Source: Candidatus Poribacteria bacterium (GTDB taxonomy: Bacteria; Poribacteria; WGA-4E; WGA-3G). Taken from it: 64,000 nt of DNA. The position numbers and the translations under genes are program-made. The notes beneath the pieces are model-generated. The model had not been told where the DNA came from and made no database searches. It worked only from the letters and a program-made list of their open reading frames with translations. The DNA lies in the NCBI GenBank assembly GCA_022821065.1, contig JAJEEK010000050.1:124001-188000 (forward strand), read 5' to 3'. Of the stretch, positions 41,705-51,653 are shown piece after piece (position 1 is the stretch's first letter; every line of letters begins with the position of its first letter).

Positions 41705-42850
41705 ATGCAGCAAAACGGAAAATACGGTGTGCTTCTGCTCGGTGGACACCGCACGCATCAAGAGAATTACGCCTCGCTTTTTGCACAAGACGAACGCTGC
41801 CGATTGATTGCATTTGCTGATGAGCTCGATGCACCACCAGAACGGGTGGTATTGGCACGTTCACTTGCAGAGTCGTCAAATCTGCCTTTCATTCGTGATC
41901 TTGACGATGCTTTGGCGCGTGAGGACGTACATATTGTCAGCCTCTGCACGGAGGTGGAACGGCGTGGACGTGTCGGGGCAAAATGTGCGGAAGCGGGAAA
42001 ACACGTCTATCTCGATAAACCGATGGCACTCAACCCGGAAGATGCGAATAAGATCGTTGATGCAGTCTCAAAAAGCGGCGTGCGAACCCAGATGTTCAGT
42101 AACATCCATAGTGCTTGGGCACGCACGGTTCAGCGAGCATTGGCGAGTGGACGCATCGGCGAACTCCAGGCTATCCATTGCGATGTCCTTTTCTCTAAGG
42201 GGCATCCCGGCACCGCACCTGTCGGAGAAAAAAGGATCCAAAAACCTACGTTGGAACGCTACAGTTTCGTTGAAGCGAAACCTGAGATGTTTGATGTCGG
42301 GGTCTATGCGGTGTCTATGGTGAATTGGTTGACGCAGAAACGCGTGCAGCACGTGTTTGGTGGCACAGCGAACTATTTCTTCAAAGAGCATCTCGACTGT
42401 GATCTCGAAGATTTCGGTGCGTTGGTGCTGACGTTAGAAGATGGTACGACGGCAACGATTACCAGCGGACGTTACGGTTGGCAAAGTCATGCCCAAGGCG
42501 GTGTTCGGAAGGTACACCTCATCGGTACCGAAGGCAGCTTGACGTTTGATGCTTCAGCGAACCGATTGGAGGTATTCGCTGCCGAACTGGCGTTTGAGCC
42601 TCCGACCCCGCATCCGCTTGATCCGATGGGGATGTGGAGTAGTACACAAGCAGAGAGCGGTATGCGCCCGAAACAGCAGTGGATAGATGTCGGAAGTGGA
42701 GACGATGGCCCCCGGGAGTTCAGTGCGTTTATAGATTGTATTGAGAACGGTGTTGAAAGTGAGATGAATGCCGAATTTGCTGCGCATTCTGTTGAAATCA
42801 TCTGTGCAGGGTATCGTTCCGCTGCGAGTGGAGAGGTTATCAGTTTGTAG
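41705..42850 (+). CDS. Gfo/Idh/MocA family oxidoreductase
   Basis: 381 residues, cotranslated with the previous gene. The N-terminal nucleotide fold is atypical: VLLLGGHRTHQENYASLF replaces the standard GxGxxG loop. Then come FADELDAP, VSLCTEVERRGRVGAKCAEAGKHVYLDKPMALNPEDA with DKP in the usual EKP position, and MFDVGVYAVSMVNWL in the C-terminal domain. VRKVHLIGTEGSLTFDASANRLEVF is a common family segment. The altered cofactor loop suggests different NAD(P) binding. It is unrelated in detail to the tandem pair at 18-20 kb. Substrate unknown. Confidence 0.85.
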   Translation: MQQNGKYGVLLLGGHRTHQENYASLFAQDERCRLIAFADELDAPPERVVLARSLAESSNLPFIRDLDDALAREDVHIVSLCTEVERRGRVGAKCAEAGKHVYLDKPMALNPEDANKIVDAVSKSGVRTQMFSNIHSAWARTVQRALASGRIGELQAIHCDVLFSKGHPGTAPVGEKRIQKPTLERYSFVEAKPEMFDVGVYAVSMVNWLTQKRVQHVFGGTANYFFKEHLDCDLEDFGALVLTLEDGTTATITSGRYGWQSHAQGGVRKVHLIGTEGSLTFDASANRLEVFAAELAFEPPTPHPLDPMGMWSSTQAESGMRPKQQWIDVGSGDDGPREFSAFIDCIENGVESEMNAEFAAHSVEIICAGYRSAASGEVISL

Positions 42851-42971
42851 AGATGGTATTCAAATCGCAGCATTTCTATTTTGCGATAGTAAGGTTTACA
42901 ATTTCATTTCTCCTTTTTCATGAATGTTGTCTTTTATACGCACAAAAGTGTTTATCAATGTAGAAAATAAT

Positions 42972-43001
42972 TTGGTTTTTAGTGTCGGAATATGCTATAC
43001 T
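42972..43001 (+). promoter_or_regulatory. Promoter of the XamI-like restriction-modification operon
   Basis: TTGGTT (42972-42977), 18 nt, TATACT (42996-43001) with an extended TGC. CTATA and TATAG flank the -10 in an inverted arrangement (CTATActaaaaTATAG), a possible operator. The remaining 42851-43110 holds no gene. Confidence 0.5.
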
Positions 43002-43122
43002 AAAATATAGCCTGCTGGACATAATTCGACCTTATTATACAAATAGATTGAACGCGCGTATACTAAAACAACATGCCATCATGTAAGAAGAGAGTAAGCA
43101 GACAAACCGTGGAGGTTGCAGA

Positions 43123-44085
43123 TTGGGAGTTAATAAAAATAAACCAGATAGATGGAAAACAGATATCGCTAAATCTGTTGATTTCTACAATGACTGGTTT
43201 TTGCGATCTGCACCGCAGGTTTTCAAGGAAACACGTCTGAAAACTAGCGCACAAGTTGAGCAGGTACTGAAGTTAACAGCCAACTTCACACGACTAAATC
43301 CTGAAGTTTTACAGGAATATCCGACTATTCTGCCTGTACTGCGAATGGCAACTTGTCCGCCAATAGCAAGGGATAGATTAATAGGACTCGCTGGAGTCCC
43401 ACGAAATCTTGTGAAATCTATGGAGGATAATGAACGTGTGCCACCACTTATGAAACCTTTGCAACTTCAAGAAAACTTGAAGAAGATTGAAAAGGTTATC
43501 CGGGACTTACTTGACTCTGATATTTTCGTTTGGCTTGACCGAGATGATGAGGGAAAAACGGAAGAAGTTCTCCGTGCTGCAACGATTATTGCTGATAGAC
43601 TTTGTGGTGCTGAGGCGAATCCGATTCTTAGAAATGCACAAGAAAAGCGTCAGTTAGCATCTATCCAGCATTGGCTCGAGAAACATGGTTACACATTTAG
43701 CGAAAGTACTACTGGCAAAAAATTTGACAATCTTTCTCCGGGCACATTCGCGTTTCATTTTAACGTTCCAGTACGGCAAACCAATAGCGATAAAGAAGTA
43801 AAAATGCCTATTGATGTTGTTATTATGCCGTTTGCGGCGAAGCCTGGGGATTTCCCTGTATTGATTGAAGCAAAGTCGGCTGGAGATTTCACCAATACCA
43901 ATAAACGGAGAAAAGAGGAAGCCACTAAAGTTTCTCAATTACGCAGTACCTATGGCAATGATATACGTTTCATACTCTTTTTATCTGGTTATTTTGACAG
44001 TAATTACCTACAATACGAAGCAGCTGAAGATATTGACTGGGTATGGGAGCATCGTGTCAGCGACTTCGCAGAATTTGGATTGTAA
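43123..44085 (+). CDS. XamI-family type II restriction endonuclease
   Basis: 320 residues from a TTG at 43123, supported by GTGGAGG with a 7-nt spacer. The overall sequence (DFYNDWFLRSAPQVFKETR, LPVLRMATCPPIARDRLIGLAGV, FAFHFNVPVRQ) matches the XamI family as I know it. A PD-(D/E)xK core is visible as ID231VVIMP ... PVLIE249AK251SAGD. XamI cuts GTCGAC; specificity here is inferred from the family. The methyltransferase gene starts 3 nt downstream. The locus is noticeably A/T-richer than the genes on its left, consistent with transfer. The weak TTG start may keep the nuclease level below that of the methylase. Confidence 0.82.
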   Translation: MGVNKNKPDRWKTDIAKSVDFYNDWFLRSAPQVFKETRLKTSAQVEQVLKLTANFTRLNPEVLQEYPTILPVLRMATCPPIARDRLIGLAGVPRNLVKSMEDNERVPPLMKPLQLQENLKKIEKVIRDLLDSDIFVWLDRDDEGKTEEVLRAATIIADRLCGAEANPILRNAQEKRQLASIQHWLEKHGYTFSESTTGKKFDNLSPGTFAFHFNVPVRQTNSDKEVKMPIDVVIMPFAAKPGDFPVLIEAKSAGDFTNTNKRRKEEATKVSQLRSTYGNDIRFILFLSGYFDSNYLQYEAAEDIDWVWEHRVSDFAEFGL

Positions 44086-44088
44086 GAT

Positions 44089-45711
44089 ATGTCTGTAAAC
44101 GCGCAACTGGCAGAAATTCATCACATTGAGACAGAACGCTTAAAGCTTCAAGCTCAATTAAATACCGAAAAATCCCAAGAGGAACGCAATAAATTGGGGC
44201 AATTTGCGACTTCACCGAAGCTGGCTATGGACATTATGGAGGTCTCAAAGGGATTATTTGAATTTTCCGAACGGATTCGTTTTCTTGATCCAGCGTTCGG
44301 GACAGGGGCATTTTATTCTGCTTTATTGAAATGCTTTTCACATTTGCAGGTCAATTGGGCACACGGGTATGAAATAGATCCTCATTATGGACACAAAACT
44401 GTCAAGTTATGGAATGACATGAAACTTGACTTGAAAATCGCTGATTTTACAAAATCTAACCCACCGAGTTCTGGGAAGGATAAAGCCAATTTTCTGATTT
44501 GTAACCCACCTTATTCCAGACATCACCACTTATCTTCTGATGAAAAGATAAGGTTACAGACTCTTGCCAACCGAATGACCGGTATTAAGGCGAGCCAGTT
44601 GTCTGGTCTATACTGTTATTTCATGCTTATTTCACATAGTTGGTTGGCAGATGATGGCTTGGCATGTTGGCTTGTCCCAAGTGAATTTATGGATGTCAAT
44701 TATGGTCAGCACCTGAAAGAATATCTGACAACTCGCGTAAGTTTGTTACGTGTTCATCGCTTTTCGCCCAAGGAACTACAGTTTGGAGATGCTCTTGTTT
44801 CTACATCTGTGATTTGGTTCAGAAAAACCAAACCATCAACGAATTGTAAGGTCGAATTTACTTATGGTGGTACGATAAAGGAACCAAGGAAGCGTCATAT
44901 TTTGTCTATTGATTCGCTGCGAAATATGAGAAAGTGGAATCATTTATCAGATATTGTAAGGGATTCTAACCCTGACCCGACAGATAAATCTGTTTCTGCA
45001 AAATTATCAGACTTCTTTCATGTAAGACGCGGTTTAGTAACAGGAGCAAACAAGTTTTTTCTGCTTTCCGCTGCTCAGATTTCTGAATATAATCTTCCAT
45101 CTGAGTTTCTAACGCCAGTATTACCTAGTCCCCGATATTTATTTTCCAATGAAATTCAGGCTGATGACGCAGAAAATCCTATTCTGAAACAGCCCTTATT
45201 TTTGTTAAATTGCTCCTTACCAGAGCACATCGTCCAATTTGATTATCCATCACTGTGGGAATATTTACAGAGCGGAATTCAAATAGGAATTCACGAACGT
45301 TATTTGTGTCGGCATCGCTCACCTTGGTACTTACAAGAGCGGCGCGATCCAGCCTTGTTCCTCTGCACATACATGGGGCGGCAATCAGTTAAAAGAGCAA
45401 ACCCTTTTCGTTTTATTTTAAACCACTCTAAAGCAGTCGCTGCGAACGGATATTTAATGTTATATCCGACACCTTTTTTGGAAAGAGTCTTCCAGAGAAA
45501 CCCCAAATCAATTCGGACAGTATGGGAAATTTTGAATGCGATCGAATCACAGGATTTAGTAAGTGAAGCACGAGTTTATGGTGATGGGTTATACAAACTT
45601 GAACCTAAAGAATTAGCCAATGTTTCTGTTGGCAATCTATTTTCGACGCGATTAGGTGTAGAGGTGGATTTCACAGCACAACAGATGGAATTGTTAAAAA
45701 GAAAAGAATAA
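44089..45711 (+). CDS. Adenine-specific DNA methyltransferase of the XamI-like system
   Basis: 540 residues. SAM motif I is LDPAFGTGAF (67-75), motif IV is CNPPYSRH (138-141 NPPY), and EERNKLGQFATSP at the N-terminus is typical of Eco57I/TaqI-type N6-adenine methylases. The C-terminal half (about 290-540) is a target recognition region (FFHVRRGLVTGANKFFLL, RYLFSNEIQ). It protects host sites from the neighbouring endonuclease. It shares an operon with the nuclease gene and ends 14 bp from a convergent small gene. Confidence 0.9.
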   Translation: MSVNAQLAEIHHIETERLKLQAQLNTEKSQEERNKLGQFATSPKLAMDIMEVSKGLFEFSERIRFLDPAFGTGAFYSALLKCFSHLQVNWAHGYEIDPHYGHKTVKLWNDMKLDLKIADFTKSNPPSSGKDKANFLICNPPYSRHHHLSSDEKIRLQTLANRMTGIKASQLSGLYCYFMLISHSWLADDGLACWLVPSEFMDVNYGQHLKEYLTTRVSLLRVHRFSPKELQFGDALVSTSVIWFRKTKPSTNCKVEFTYGGTIKEPRKRHILSIDSLRNMRKWNHLSDIVRDSNPDPTDKSVSAKLSDFFHVRRGLVTGANKFFLLSAAQISEYNLPSEFLTPVLPSPRYLFSNEIQADDAENPILKQPLFLLNCSLPEHIVQFDYPSLWEYLQSGIQIGIHERYLCRHRSPWYLQERRDPALFLCTYMGRQSVKRANPFRFILNHSKAVAANGYLMLYPTPFLERVFQRNPKSIRTVWEILNAIESQDLVSEARVYGDGLYKLEPKELANVSVGNLFSTRLGVEVDFTAQQMELLKRKE

Positions 45712-45725
45712 CTAAGCGTTCGTCT

Positions 45726-46019
45726 CTAATTTTCCCTGTTATCATTATAGTATTCCACATTATATTCCATGAAGCTAAAGCCGATACCGTGGGTGGCCGG
45801 GTATCCGATTCGCACACCGTAAGTCATAGCCTTGGGATTTTTGGCAAGCAGACGTTTTGTAGCTTCTAAATCCTCATCGGCGATTTCATAGTTTTCCGTT
45901 TCAATATCAACTATAAAAAACTGACCTTTGTGTTGGGCTTCAAGTTCTTCGCGGTACTGCTGATAGATTTCTTCACCGCGGGCGGCGATGGTTTCAGAGG
46001 TAGCATCAGAATAGGACAT
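45726..46019 (-). CDS. Small conserved hypothetical protein
   Basis: 97 residues with AGGAG before the ATG. IAARGEEIYQQYREELEAQHKGQFFIVDIETENYEIADEDLEATKRLLAKNP followed by YGVRIGYPATHGIGF is a pattern I recall from widespread 80-100-residue proteins in cyanobacteria and Poribacteria, often next to small aspartic-protease-like or toxin-type partners. No such partner is adjacent here. Function unknown; soluble and acidic. Confidence 0.75.
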   Translation of the reverse strand: MSYSDATSETIAARGEEIYQQYREELEAQHKGQFFIVDIETENYEIADEDLEATKRLLAKNPKAMTYGVRIGYPATHGIGFSFMEYNVEYYNDNREN

Positions 46020-46124
46020 GGTAATTCTCCTTCTGAGATGTTGTTATAAAATACCACACTGTGTTCGTTACATATTAACATTATAACACAAAATTAGGTC
46101 GCATGCGAATGCAGCATTTTTTTT

Positions 46125-48046
46125 CTATCCTCTAACACCTACCGCTTCAAGTTGGGCAATCTGTCTCACCCACGATTCTCGAATTTCTGGGGAATAGTCG
46201 CCGGGGAGTAGCGATTTTCGTGTGCAGTTGAGGAGTGCCTGTAAGGTCTGGTAACGCCTTATTGGTCCGATATTGGGTAGGATCCGGTCTTCGGCGACAG
46301 CGATGATTTCATCGACTGTGAGTTCACCGGTTGTTTCTGAATTTGCCTTGATAAGACTGGTGGCTTCAAGGTCGGAACGCAGCGAGGCGAAACTCGCTGC
46401 AGAATAGTCCTCAGTTACTTTCAGGAGTCGCTCAATATCTTCCTCAGAAAACGGATTGGAGGAGACCTTCGCAATCGTCCATTGGAGAAAATCCTCACGG
46501 TCTTCGTCTCTCGGATCCAGGACCGGAACCACGATATCTCCGACTCTGCCTTCGCGGCGTAAATCAGGTGAGAGGTTATAGATGCGAGCAGTCATCAGAA
46601 GCCATGTGATGTTGCCACGGAGTTGTGGGTCCGACATCATCGCCTGTATCTTTCCCGTCAAACGCCGTTCTGTACTGTGTGCATCCCTGCCGACACCACC
46701 AAATTGCGTGTCCGCTTCATCAACGAAAATGAGCACTTTCACGAGTGCCATCAATAATCGTCGGAGTCGTTCAAAGATGACATCTGTTTGTCCGAACCAC
46801 ATACTCCGGATGTTCTTGAGGACGAGGACCGGGATATCGAGTTGACCGGCGAGCCCCTCAAAGATAAAGGTTTTTCCGCTGCCGATGGGACCGCAGACGC
46901 TCATTCCCGGAATCGCATCTGGCCCGGTTGATGTGATACGCGGAATCAGCTGCGTTTTTAGGAAATCCACTAATTTCTGGTTCCCGACGATGTCTTTTAG
47001 GCTGTGTGCGGGCTTTTTAAACTCGACAACATCTTCACCCAACTGGGTCTGGATGAATTCAGAAACCTTCTCAATAACATCTTCGGGTTGAAGTTTCTCA
47101 CCGGAATAGCAGACGTAGAGTAGCATTTGACGGAGTGCTTGTATGGATAATCCGGCTGTCAACATTGCGAGTTGCGCTTGTGTACCCCACAGGTTCAACG
47201 GTTTCGCGATCAATTGTGGCGTGTTGTTAAACCACGAAATGAAGTGTTGACGTTCCGACATCCCCGGTGCTGGGATTTCAACGTTGACGACCTGTGGCAA
47301 TCTAATAATCCGAGAGTTCAGGAGACTCGGAGACTCCGTAATGAAAATAACCGTATCGTTGCCGTTCATGAAATTGGAATCGGAAATCCAGTCCTGAACG
47401 ATACTGATCCGATGCCTATCCTGAAGTGATAAACCCCGTATTTCGCCTTCTGGGAGCAGCATATCGGCGGCTTCTATCAGGATAATCAGTTTTTCAGAGA
47501 GAAATTTTTCGCCATCGCTGTTTGTGCTACGGGAAAGGAGACAAAACTGGCGGAGAAGTTCAAGCGCAAGTGTCGGGCTGCCGATTGCATCCGTCATGTA
47601 CTGTGAGAAAGAGGCATTAGGGGGTTCTATAGCTGTGTCAAGTGATGCGATCATAGACTCGCGTCCGCGCGAGGTGCTCGGAGGGGCATTTATATCCGTG
47701 TCAGCCTCGGTTATACCGCGCCATCGGTTGAAGACACGCTCAACCTTTTCGCGTTCCGTATCCTGAGCGAAACGTATGGGACCGTTGAGTTCATAGACTA
47801 TCAGGATGAACCCAGGTATATCCCAACTATGTGTTAAAAAGGGGACGATCGGAATATAATCCGTACGCTCTTCTTCCTTAAAAAAAAAGAGGTCGTGGAT
47901 ATTTCCGGACAGGACGAGACTCCGAGATGTCCCAGAGTTAATGAGCCTTCCGGCTTCGGATCGGAATGCGTAGGTTGGGCTTTTAACAGGTATGAGTTGT
48001 CGCCCCCTTCTATTTTAGATAACAAACTTCCGTCGTTGTGAGACAC
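46125..48046 (-). CDS. AAA+ ATPase, N-terminus apparently frameshifted
   Basis: The clear reading frame runs to the stop at 46125 and encodes an AAA+ ATPase: Walker A CGPIGSGKT, Walker B ILIFVDEAD, sensor WLLMTARIYN, and Arg finger-like DLRREGRVGDI, with an N-terminal degenerate ATPase-like half as in Ycf46-type proteins. The first ATG in this frame is at 47654, yet the same frame upstream is plainly protein-like (SLVLSGNIHDLFFFKEEERTDYIPI, WDIPGFILIVYELNGPIRF) and open to a stop at 48015-48017 without any ATG, GTG or TTG. A neighbouring frame offers GTG 48046 with MSHNDGSLLSKIEGGDNSYLLKAQP. Joining them needs one added base near 47960-48000. PspA ends 14 bp upstream, so the pair is likely an operon. 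Confidence 0.72.
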
Positions 48047-48060
48047 TTGTAAGTGGCACG

Positions 48061-48897
48061 TTAGAGCGGCAGCTCGGAATCAGAATCCTCTGTCTTCTTA
48101 GCGGGTTCTGTTTCCGTCTGTGTATCTGTCTGCTGTGCCCCGAAAATCAGAGCGTCAAATTCGTCGGAGCTTGAAGATGAGCGTGCGGCTGCGAGAAATT
48201 CCTGTTCTTCGGCCCGTGAATCGGTCCCAGCCAACTCTTGTGCGACGACTGAACGTCCTTTCGCCTTTTCTCGGATTTCGCGCATCCGTGTCAGTTCAGC
48301 AGAGGTGCCATCCATACTAATCCCCGAAAGCATATCGGCGATTTCTTCTTGCTCTCGCGCGGTAATCAGATCAGCGACGGCTTCAGACTGTTCATTTTTA
48401 ATCTGTTCTAAATCGCGATGTAGACTGGTAATCTGGATTTTATGGTTGTCAATACCGGCTTGCGCCTCTTCAATATCATTTTCCAACTCCGAAATCTGTC
48501 CGGTTTTGTCTTCGAGATTGGTATTGAATTCTTGGTAAGCCGTAACGCAGCGTACATATTCAGCGTGCTGTTTGACTTCTTCGGGTGCCATTCCCTGTGC
48601 TTGCAGGTCGGCAGCGGTCTGCTGTGCCTTAGCGATTGCCCCAGATTTCAATTCTTCCAACTTTTCGACTTCATCGGTAAGGTTCTTCACCGTGGATTTC
48701 TTCCGTTCCACGAGTGCTATAAGTTGACCGATCGCCTGCTTATAGCGCTGGATGTTCCCTTTCTTATCGCTGATGATGTCTTCGTAAGCCCCTCTAACGG
48801 CTTCAGGGTTTTCCATCATTCGATCCGCTGCTTCATGTGCGCGGCCTGTTAACGTATACCATATCGACCTAAAAAATCGTGAGATTCCATTTGCCAT
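48061..48897 (-). CDS. pspA: PspA/IM30 family membrane-stress protein
   Basis: 278 residues from ATG 48897 with GGAGG seven bases upstream. The start MANGISRFFRSIWYTLTG is an amphipathic membrane-binding helix, followed by RMMENPEAVRGAYEDIISDKKGNIQRYKQ and a long coiled coil to about residue 215, as in PspA/Vipp1. A C-terminal acidic tail (QQTDTQTETEPAKKTEDSDSELPL) is extra. Such proteins form ESCRT-III-like coats that repair membranes. Its neighbour is an AAA+ ATPase, so the ATPase may remodel the PspA polymer as Vps4 does; this is inference. Confidence 0.88.
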   Translation of the reverse strand: MANGISRFFRSIWYTLTGRAHEAADRMMENPEAVRGAYEDIISDKKGNIQRYKQAIGQLIALVERKKSTVKNLTDEVEKLEELKSGAIAKAQQTAADLQAQGMAPEEVKQHAEYVRCVTAYQEFNTNLEDKTGQISELENDIEEAQAGIDNHKIQITSLHRDLEQIKNEQSEAVADLITAREQEEIADMLSGISMDGTSAELTRMREIREKAKGRSVVAQELAGTDSRAEEQEFLAAARSSSSSDEFDALIFGAQQTDTQTETEPAKKTEDSDSELPL

Positions 48898-49112
48898 TTC
48901 AGTTCCTCCTATTGCGTGTTCCAATAACGCAACCTCGCAGTATTGTTTTACAAGATGTCCCAATATCGTTTCGCATAGCTTCGCACGGCTGTGTGAAACT
49001 TATCACATCGTATTTTAACATATTCTCCCTTAAACTGCAAGAAAATTCTGCATAGACTTGTAGCATAGCGTTTGCGGTTGATCCTACTAAGGGTAAATCG
49101 GCATAGGTGATT

Positions 49113-51176
49113 TTAAGGATTCACAAACGGTTTCACATCCCAGAGAAGGACGGTGCCATCAAAACTTCCACTCGCTAAGAGCGTGCCGTCCGGTGAAAAG
49201 GCGACATCTTGAACGTCTGTAGCGTGTGCCCAGAAGGTATGAATATGTTCACCCGTAGCCACTTCCCATATCCGAATAGGTGCCTTGTCCAGCCCTGGAC
49301 ACCACCAAGCTCCGGAGACAAGATACTGTCCGCAGGGCGAAAATGTCAGTGCCCAGGGACGAATAGTCCCTTGGGACGGCAGTATTATCATAAGTGTTTC
49401 TAATGTTTCTGTGTCCCACAATCGGATTTCGTTGGTCAATCCACCTGAGATCCATGTGCCGAGTCCGCCAGCAATCAGGGTACCACAGGGCGAAAACACA
49501 ACGGACTCTATGTGTTGGTATCGCTTCCATTGTAGATTCCCGCCGTTGCTGACTCGCTCAATTTCCTCTGGCTCACCTCTGTAGCGGGTGGCATCCTCTA
49601 AAACATCTTGTAAAGGAAGTGGAGCAACTTGTTCACCGGTTTCAACGTTCCAAAGTCGAACCGTCCCTTCCAAAGTCGAGCCGTTCCTGGAGGAAGTGAC
49701 AAATAATTTTCCATCCGGATGAAATGCGATGTCTACAACCGAGTCCGTCTGTTCCGTGAGTGCGTACCGTTTTTCCCAAAGTTCGACATCCCATACATAG
49801 GCCTCATTTTTCCCACCACTGACAAGATATTTCCCTGTAGGCGAGAACGCCAACGCCATGCGATAGGTCTTATTTTTATGTTCGGTGAGTTCTGCAATTA
49901 AAGTTTCAGATGTTATATGCCAGACCTCAATGTTCTGGTTACTTGTATCAACTGCCAACATTTCTTCACACGGGGACAATGCGATGGATCTCCGTAAAGA
50001 GGTGCGTTCCGTTAGTGGTGGAAGGACCTGCAGTGTTTCCCTACTCGTAACATCCCAAAATATCTTATTTGATCTTCCCCAATGACTGCTGACCAAGGTC
50101 CTACCTTCCTGCAAAAATGCGACTGCATAAGCAACACTTTTAAACCCTGAAAGTGACACTACCGTGGAGGGGGCTTCTTCTTTCCAAACGTGAACATCAC
50201 CCCGTCTACTACAAACAGCGAATTGCTTCCCGTCGCTTGAGAAACGTGCGGGACGGTCATTTGAGCTATGAGTTTCAAACACGTCTAACTTTTCTCTCTT
50301 TGATGCATCCCAAATCACCACCTTGTTCCGATGAATGTCCGCAACCCGCAGTACGCCCTCAGTGGTATAAGCGAGTCTTACCCGATTTCCTTCATAAGTC
50401 GTGGGCATCATTACAAGGGATTCGTTCTGAATGTCCCATATCTGAATCGTGGCACCAACGTTCGCGCCCGCAAGGTACTGTCCGCAAGGTGAAAAAAGGA
50501 GGGTATGTACCGGGGCGGTGTGCCCGGTGAGCTTCGCGATATCTTTACCGATATTTATGTCTGAAATCGTAACCGTGTCCGGGGCAGACACAAACGCAAA
50601 CAGATTGCCACTCGGTGAAAAAGCGATAGGAAAATGTCTGTCGTAGTCAACACCTCTTTTCCTATAGTCATCGAATTTTGGATTCTCAACAGCAAAACTC
50701 GCGAGAGGCGTTTCATTACCACTGCGCCAAGCATAAACAGTACTGTGTCCAAAACCAGACGCAGCGATATATTGATCGTCCGGCGAAAAGTGGACATGCA
50801 AAACACTATTACGTCCCTGTCGAGTGCTTCCCCAATCTATTTTCGTAATGCACTGCCCGTTTTGTGTGTCCCATACCTTAACAAAGCTGTCTTGGTCGCC
50901 AGTGGCGATCCATCGCATATCATGTGAAAAGGTTGCAACATTAACCATCCCGCGTTCGGTGCCCCACAGCGCGCGGGGTGCCATTGCTGCTGTGTCATAT
51001 ATCCAGAACCCAATTTTGGTTGCAATGGTGAAATACGAACCGTCAGGTGAAAATTCTACATCAAGTGGCAACCCTTGTCCGAGTCTGCCGATTGCGCCGT
51101 CAGGAAGCTCCCAAGTTGTCACATCCGTGTCTTCAATTGGTCTCAGTGCGGGGATCGTGGTGCGCCTGTTTTCCAT
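49113..51176 (-). CDS. WD40-repeat protein
   Basis: 687 residues; AGGAG nine bases before ATG 51176. About twelve WD40 units are recognisable by repeated GQYLVSG/SPCGEMLAV/VKVWDTQ patterns (for example FSHDMRWIATGDQDSFVKVWD, FSPDGTLLASGSFDGTVLLWD at the end), enough for two propellers. No signal peptide or extra catalytic domain is present, so it is a cytoplasmic scaffold. It lies upstream of pspA on the same strand, 215 bp away. A perfect promoter stands about 170 bp upstream of its start. Confidence 0.88.
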   Translation of the reverse strand: MENRRTTIPALRPIEDTDVTTWELPDGAIGRLGQGLPLDVEFSPDGSYFTIATKIGFWIYDTAAMAPRALWGTERGMVNVATFSHDMRWIATGDQDSFVKVWDTQNGQCITKIDWGSTRQGRNSVLHVHFSPDDQYIAASGFGHSTVYAWRSGNETPLASFAVENPKFDDYRKRGVDYDRHFPIAFSPSGNLFAFVSAPDTVTISDINIGKDIAKLTGHTAPVHTLLFSPCGQYLAGANVGATIQIWDIQNESLVMMPTTYEGNRVRLAYTTEGVLRVADIHRNKVVIWDASKREKLDVFETHSSNDRPARFSSDGKQFAVCSRRGDVHVWKEEAPSTVVSLSGFKSVAYAVAFLQEGRTLVSSHWGRSNKIFWDVTSRETLQVLPPLTERTSLRRSIALSPCEEMLAVDTSNQNIEVWHITSETLIAELTEHKNKTYRMALAFSPTGKYLVSGGKNEAYVWDVELWEKRYALTEQTDSVVDIAFHPDGKLFVTSSRNGSTLEGTVRLWNVETGEQVAPLPLQDVLEDATRYRGEPEEIERVSNGGNLQWKRYQHIESVVFSPCGTLIAGGLGTWISGGLTNEIRLWDTETLETLMIILPSQGTIRPWALTFSPCGQYLVSGAWWCPGLDKAPIRIWEVATGEHIHTFWAHATDVQDVAFSPDGTLLASGSFDGTVLLWDVKPFVNP

Positions 51177-51345
51177 AAACAATGTCTCCTATTATTGCTG
51201 GGAGGCTTTTGAAATTTAGGTGCCTCTCAAGGCAAAGTCCGCGTGTGTAGTGTTGAAAATTGATAAGATTAAAGGGGATAATCGTGTGGTAAGAAATAAA
51301 GAAAGGATGCGAAAATTTTGATGATTCACCCAATCAACTGTTCTA

Positions 51346-51375
51346 ATTATACAGCGCATACCTGTTGTTTGTCAA
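51346..51375 (-). promoter_or_regulatory. Consensus promoter of the WD40 gene
   Basis: On the minus strand TTGACA (51375-51370), 18 nt, TATAAT (51351-51346): both boxes match the sigma-70 consensus exactly. The implied leader is about 165 nt. Confidence 0.75.
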
Positions 51376-51494
51376 CACTTTTATTTCATGCTTCGCTGCC
51401 TGCTAACAACCGAATCCTGCTAAGTTGCACTCAGGGTCATTTAGTTTTAGATAAATTATCGGATTTTCTAAATTTCTGAATTTTCCTTTTCAAG

Positions 51495-51531
51495 TCCGGT
51501 GCGGTTGCAAACCGAACCTACCGGGCCTGGG
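51495..51531. repeat. GGTTCGGTT-type hairpin fragment
   Basis: GCGGTTgcAAACCGAACC with TACCGGGCCTGGG matches the end module of the composite repeats at 17625 and 21449; the other modules are absent. The rest of 51177-51653 contains two promoters and no gene. Confidence 0.6.
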
Positions 51532-51592
51532 TATCTAAAATTAAAGAAAAACACCGAGAACTAAATCGTCCTGAAGTTGCACTAAATTCTAC

Positions 51593-51621
51593 TTGACACA
51601 AAGCGGATAGGAGAATAAAAT
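51593..51621 (+). promoter_or_regulatory. Promoter of the gluzincin-TPR gene
   Basis: TTGACA (51593-51598), 17 nt, TAAAAT (51616-51621), about 33 bp upstream of the ATG at 51654. Confidence 0.7.
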
Positions 51622-51653
51622 AGAGAATAAATACAACTTTCGATTTCTAAAAG

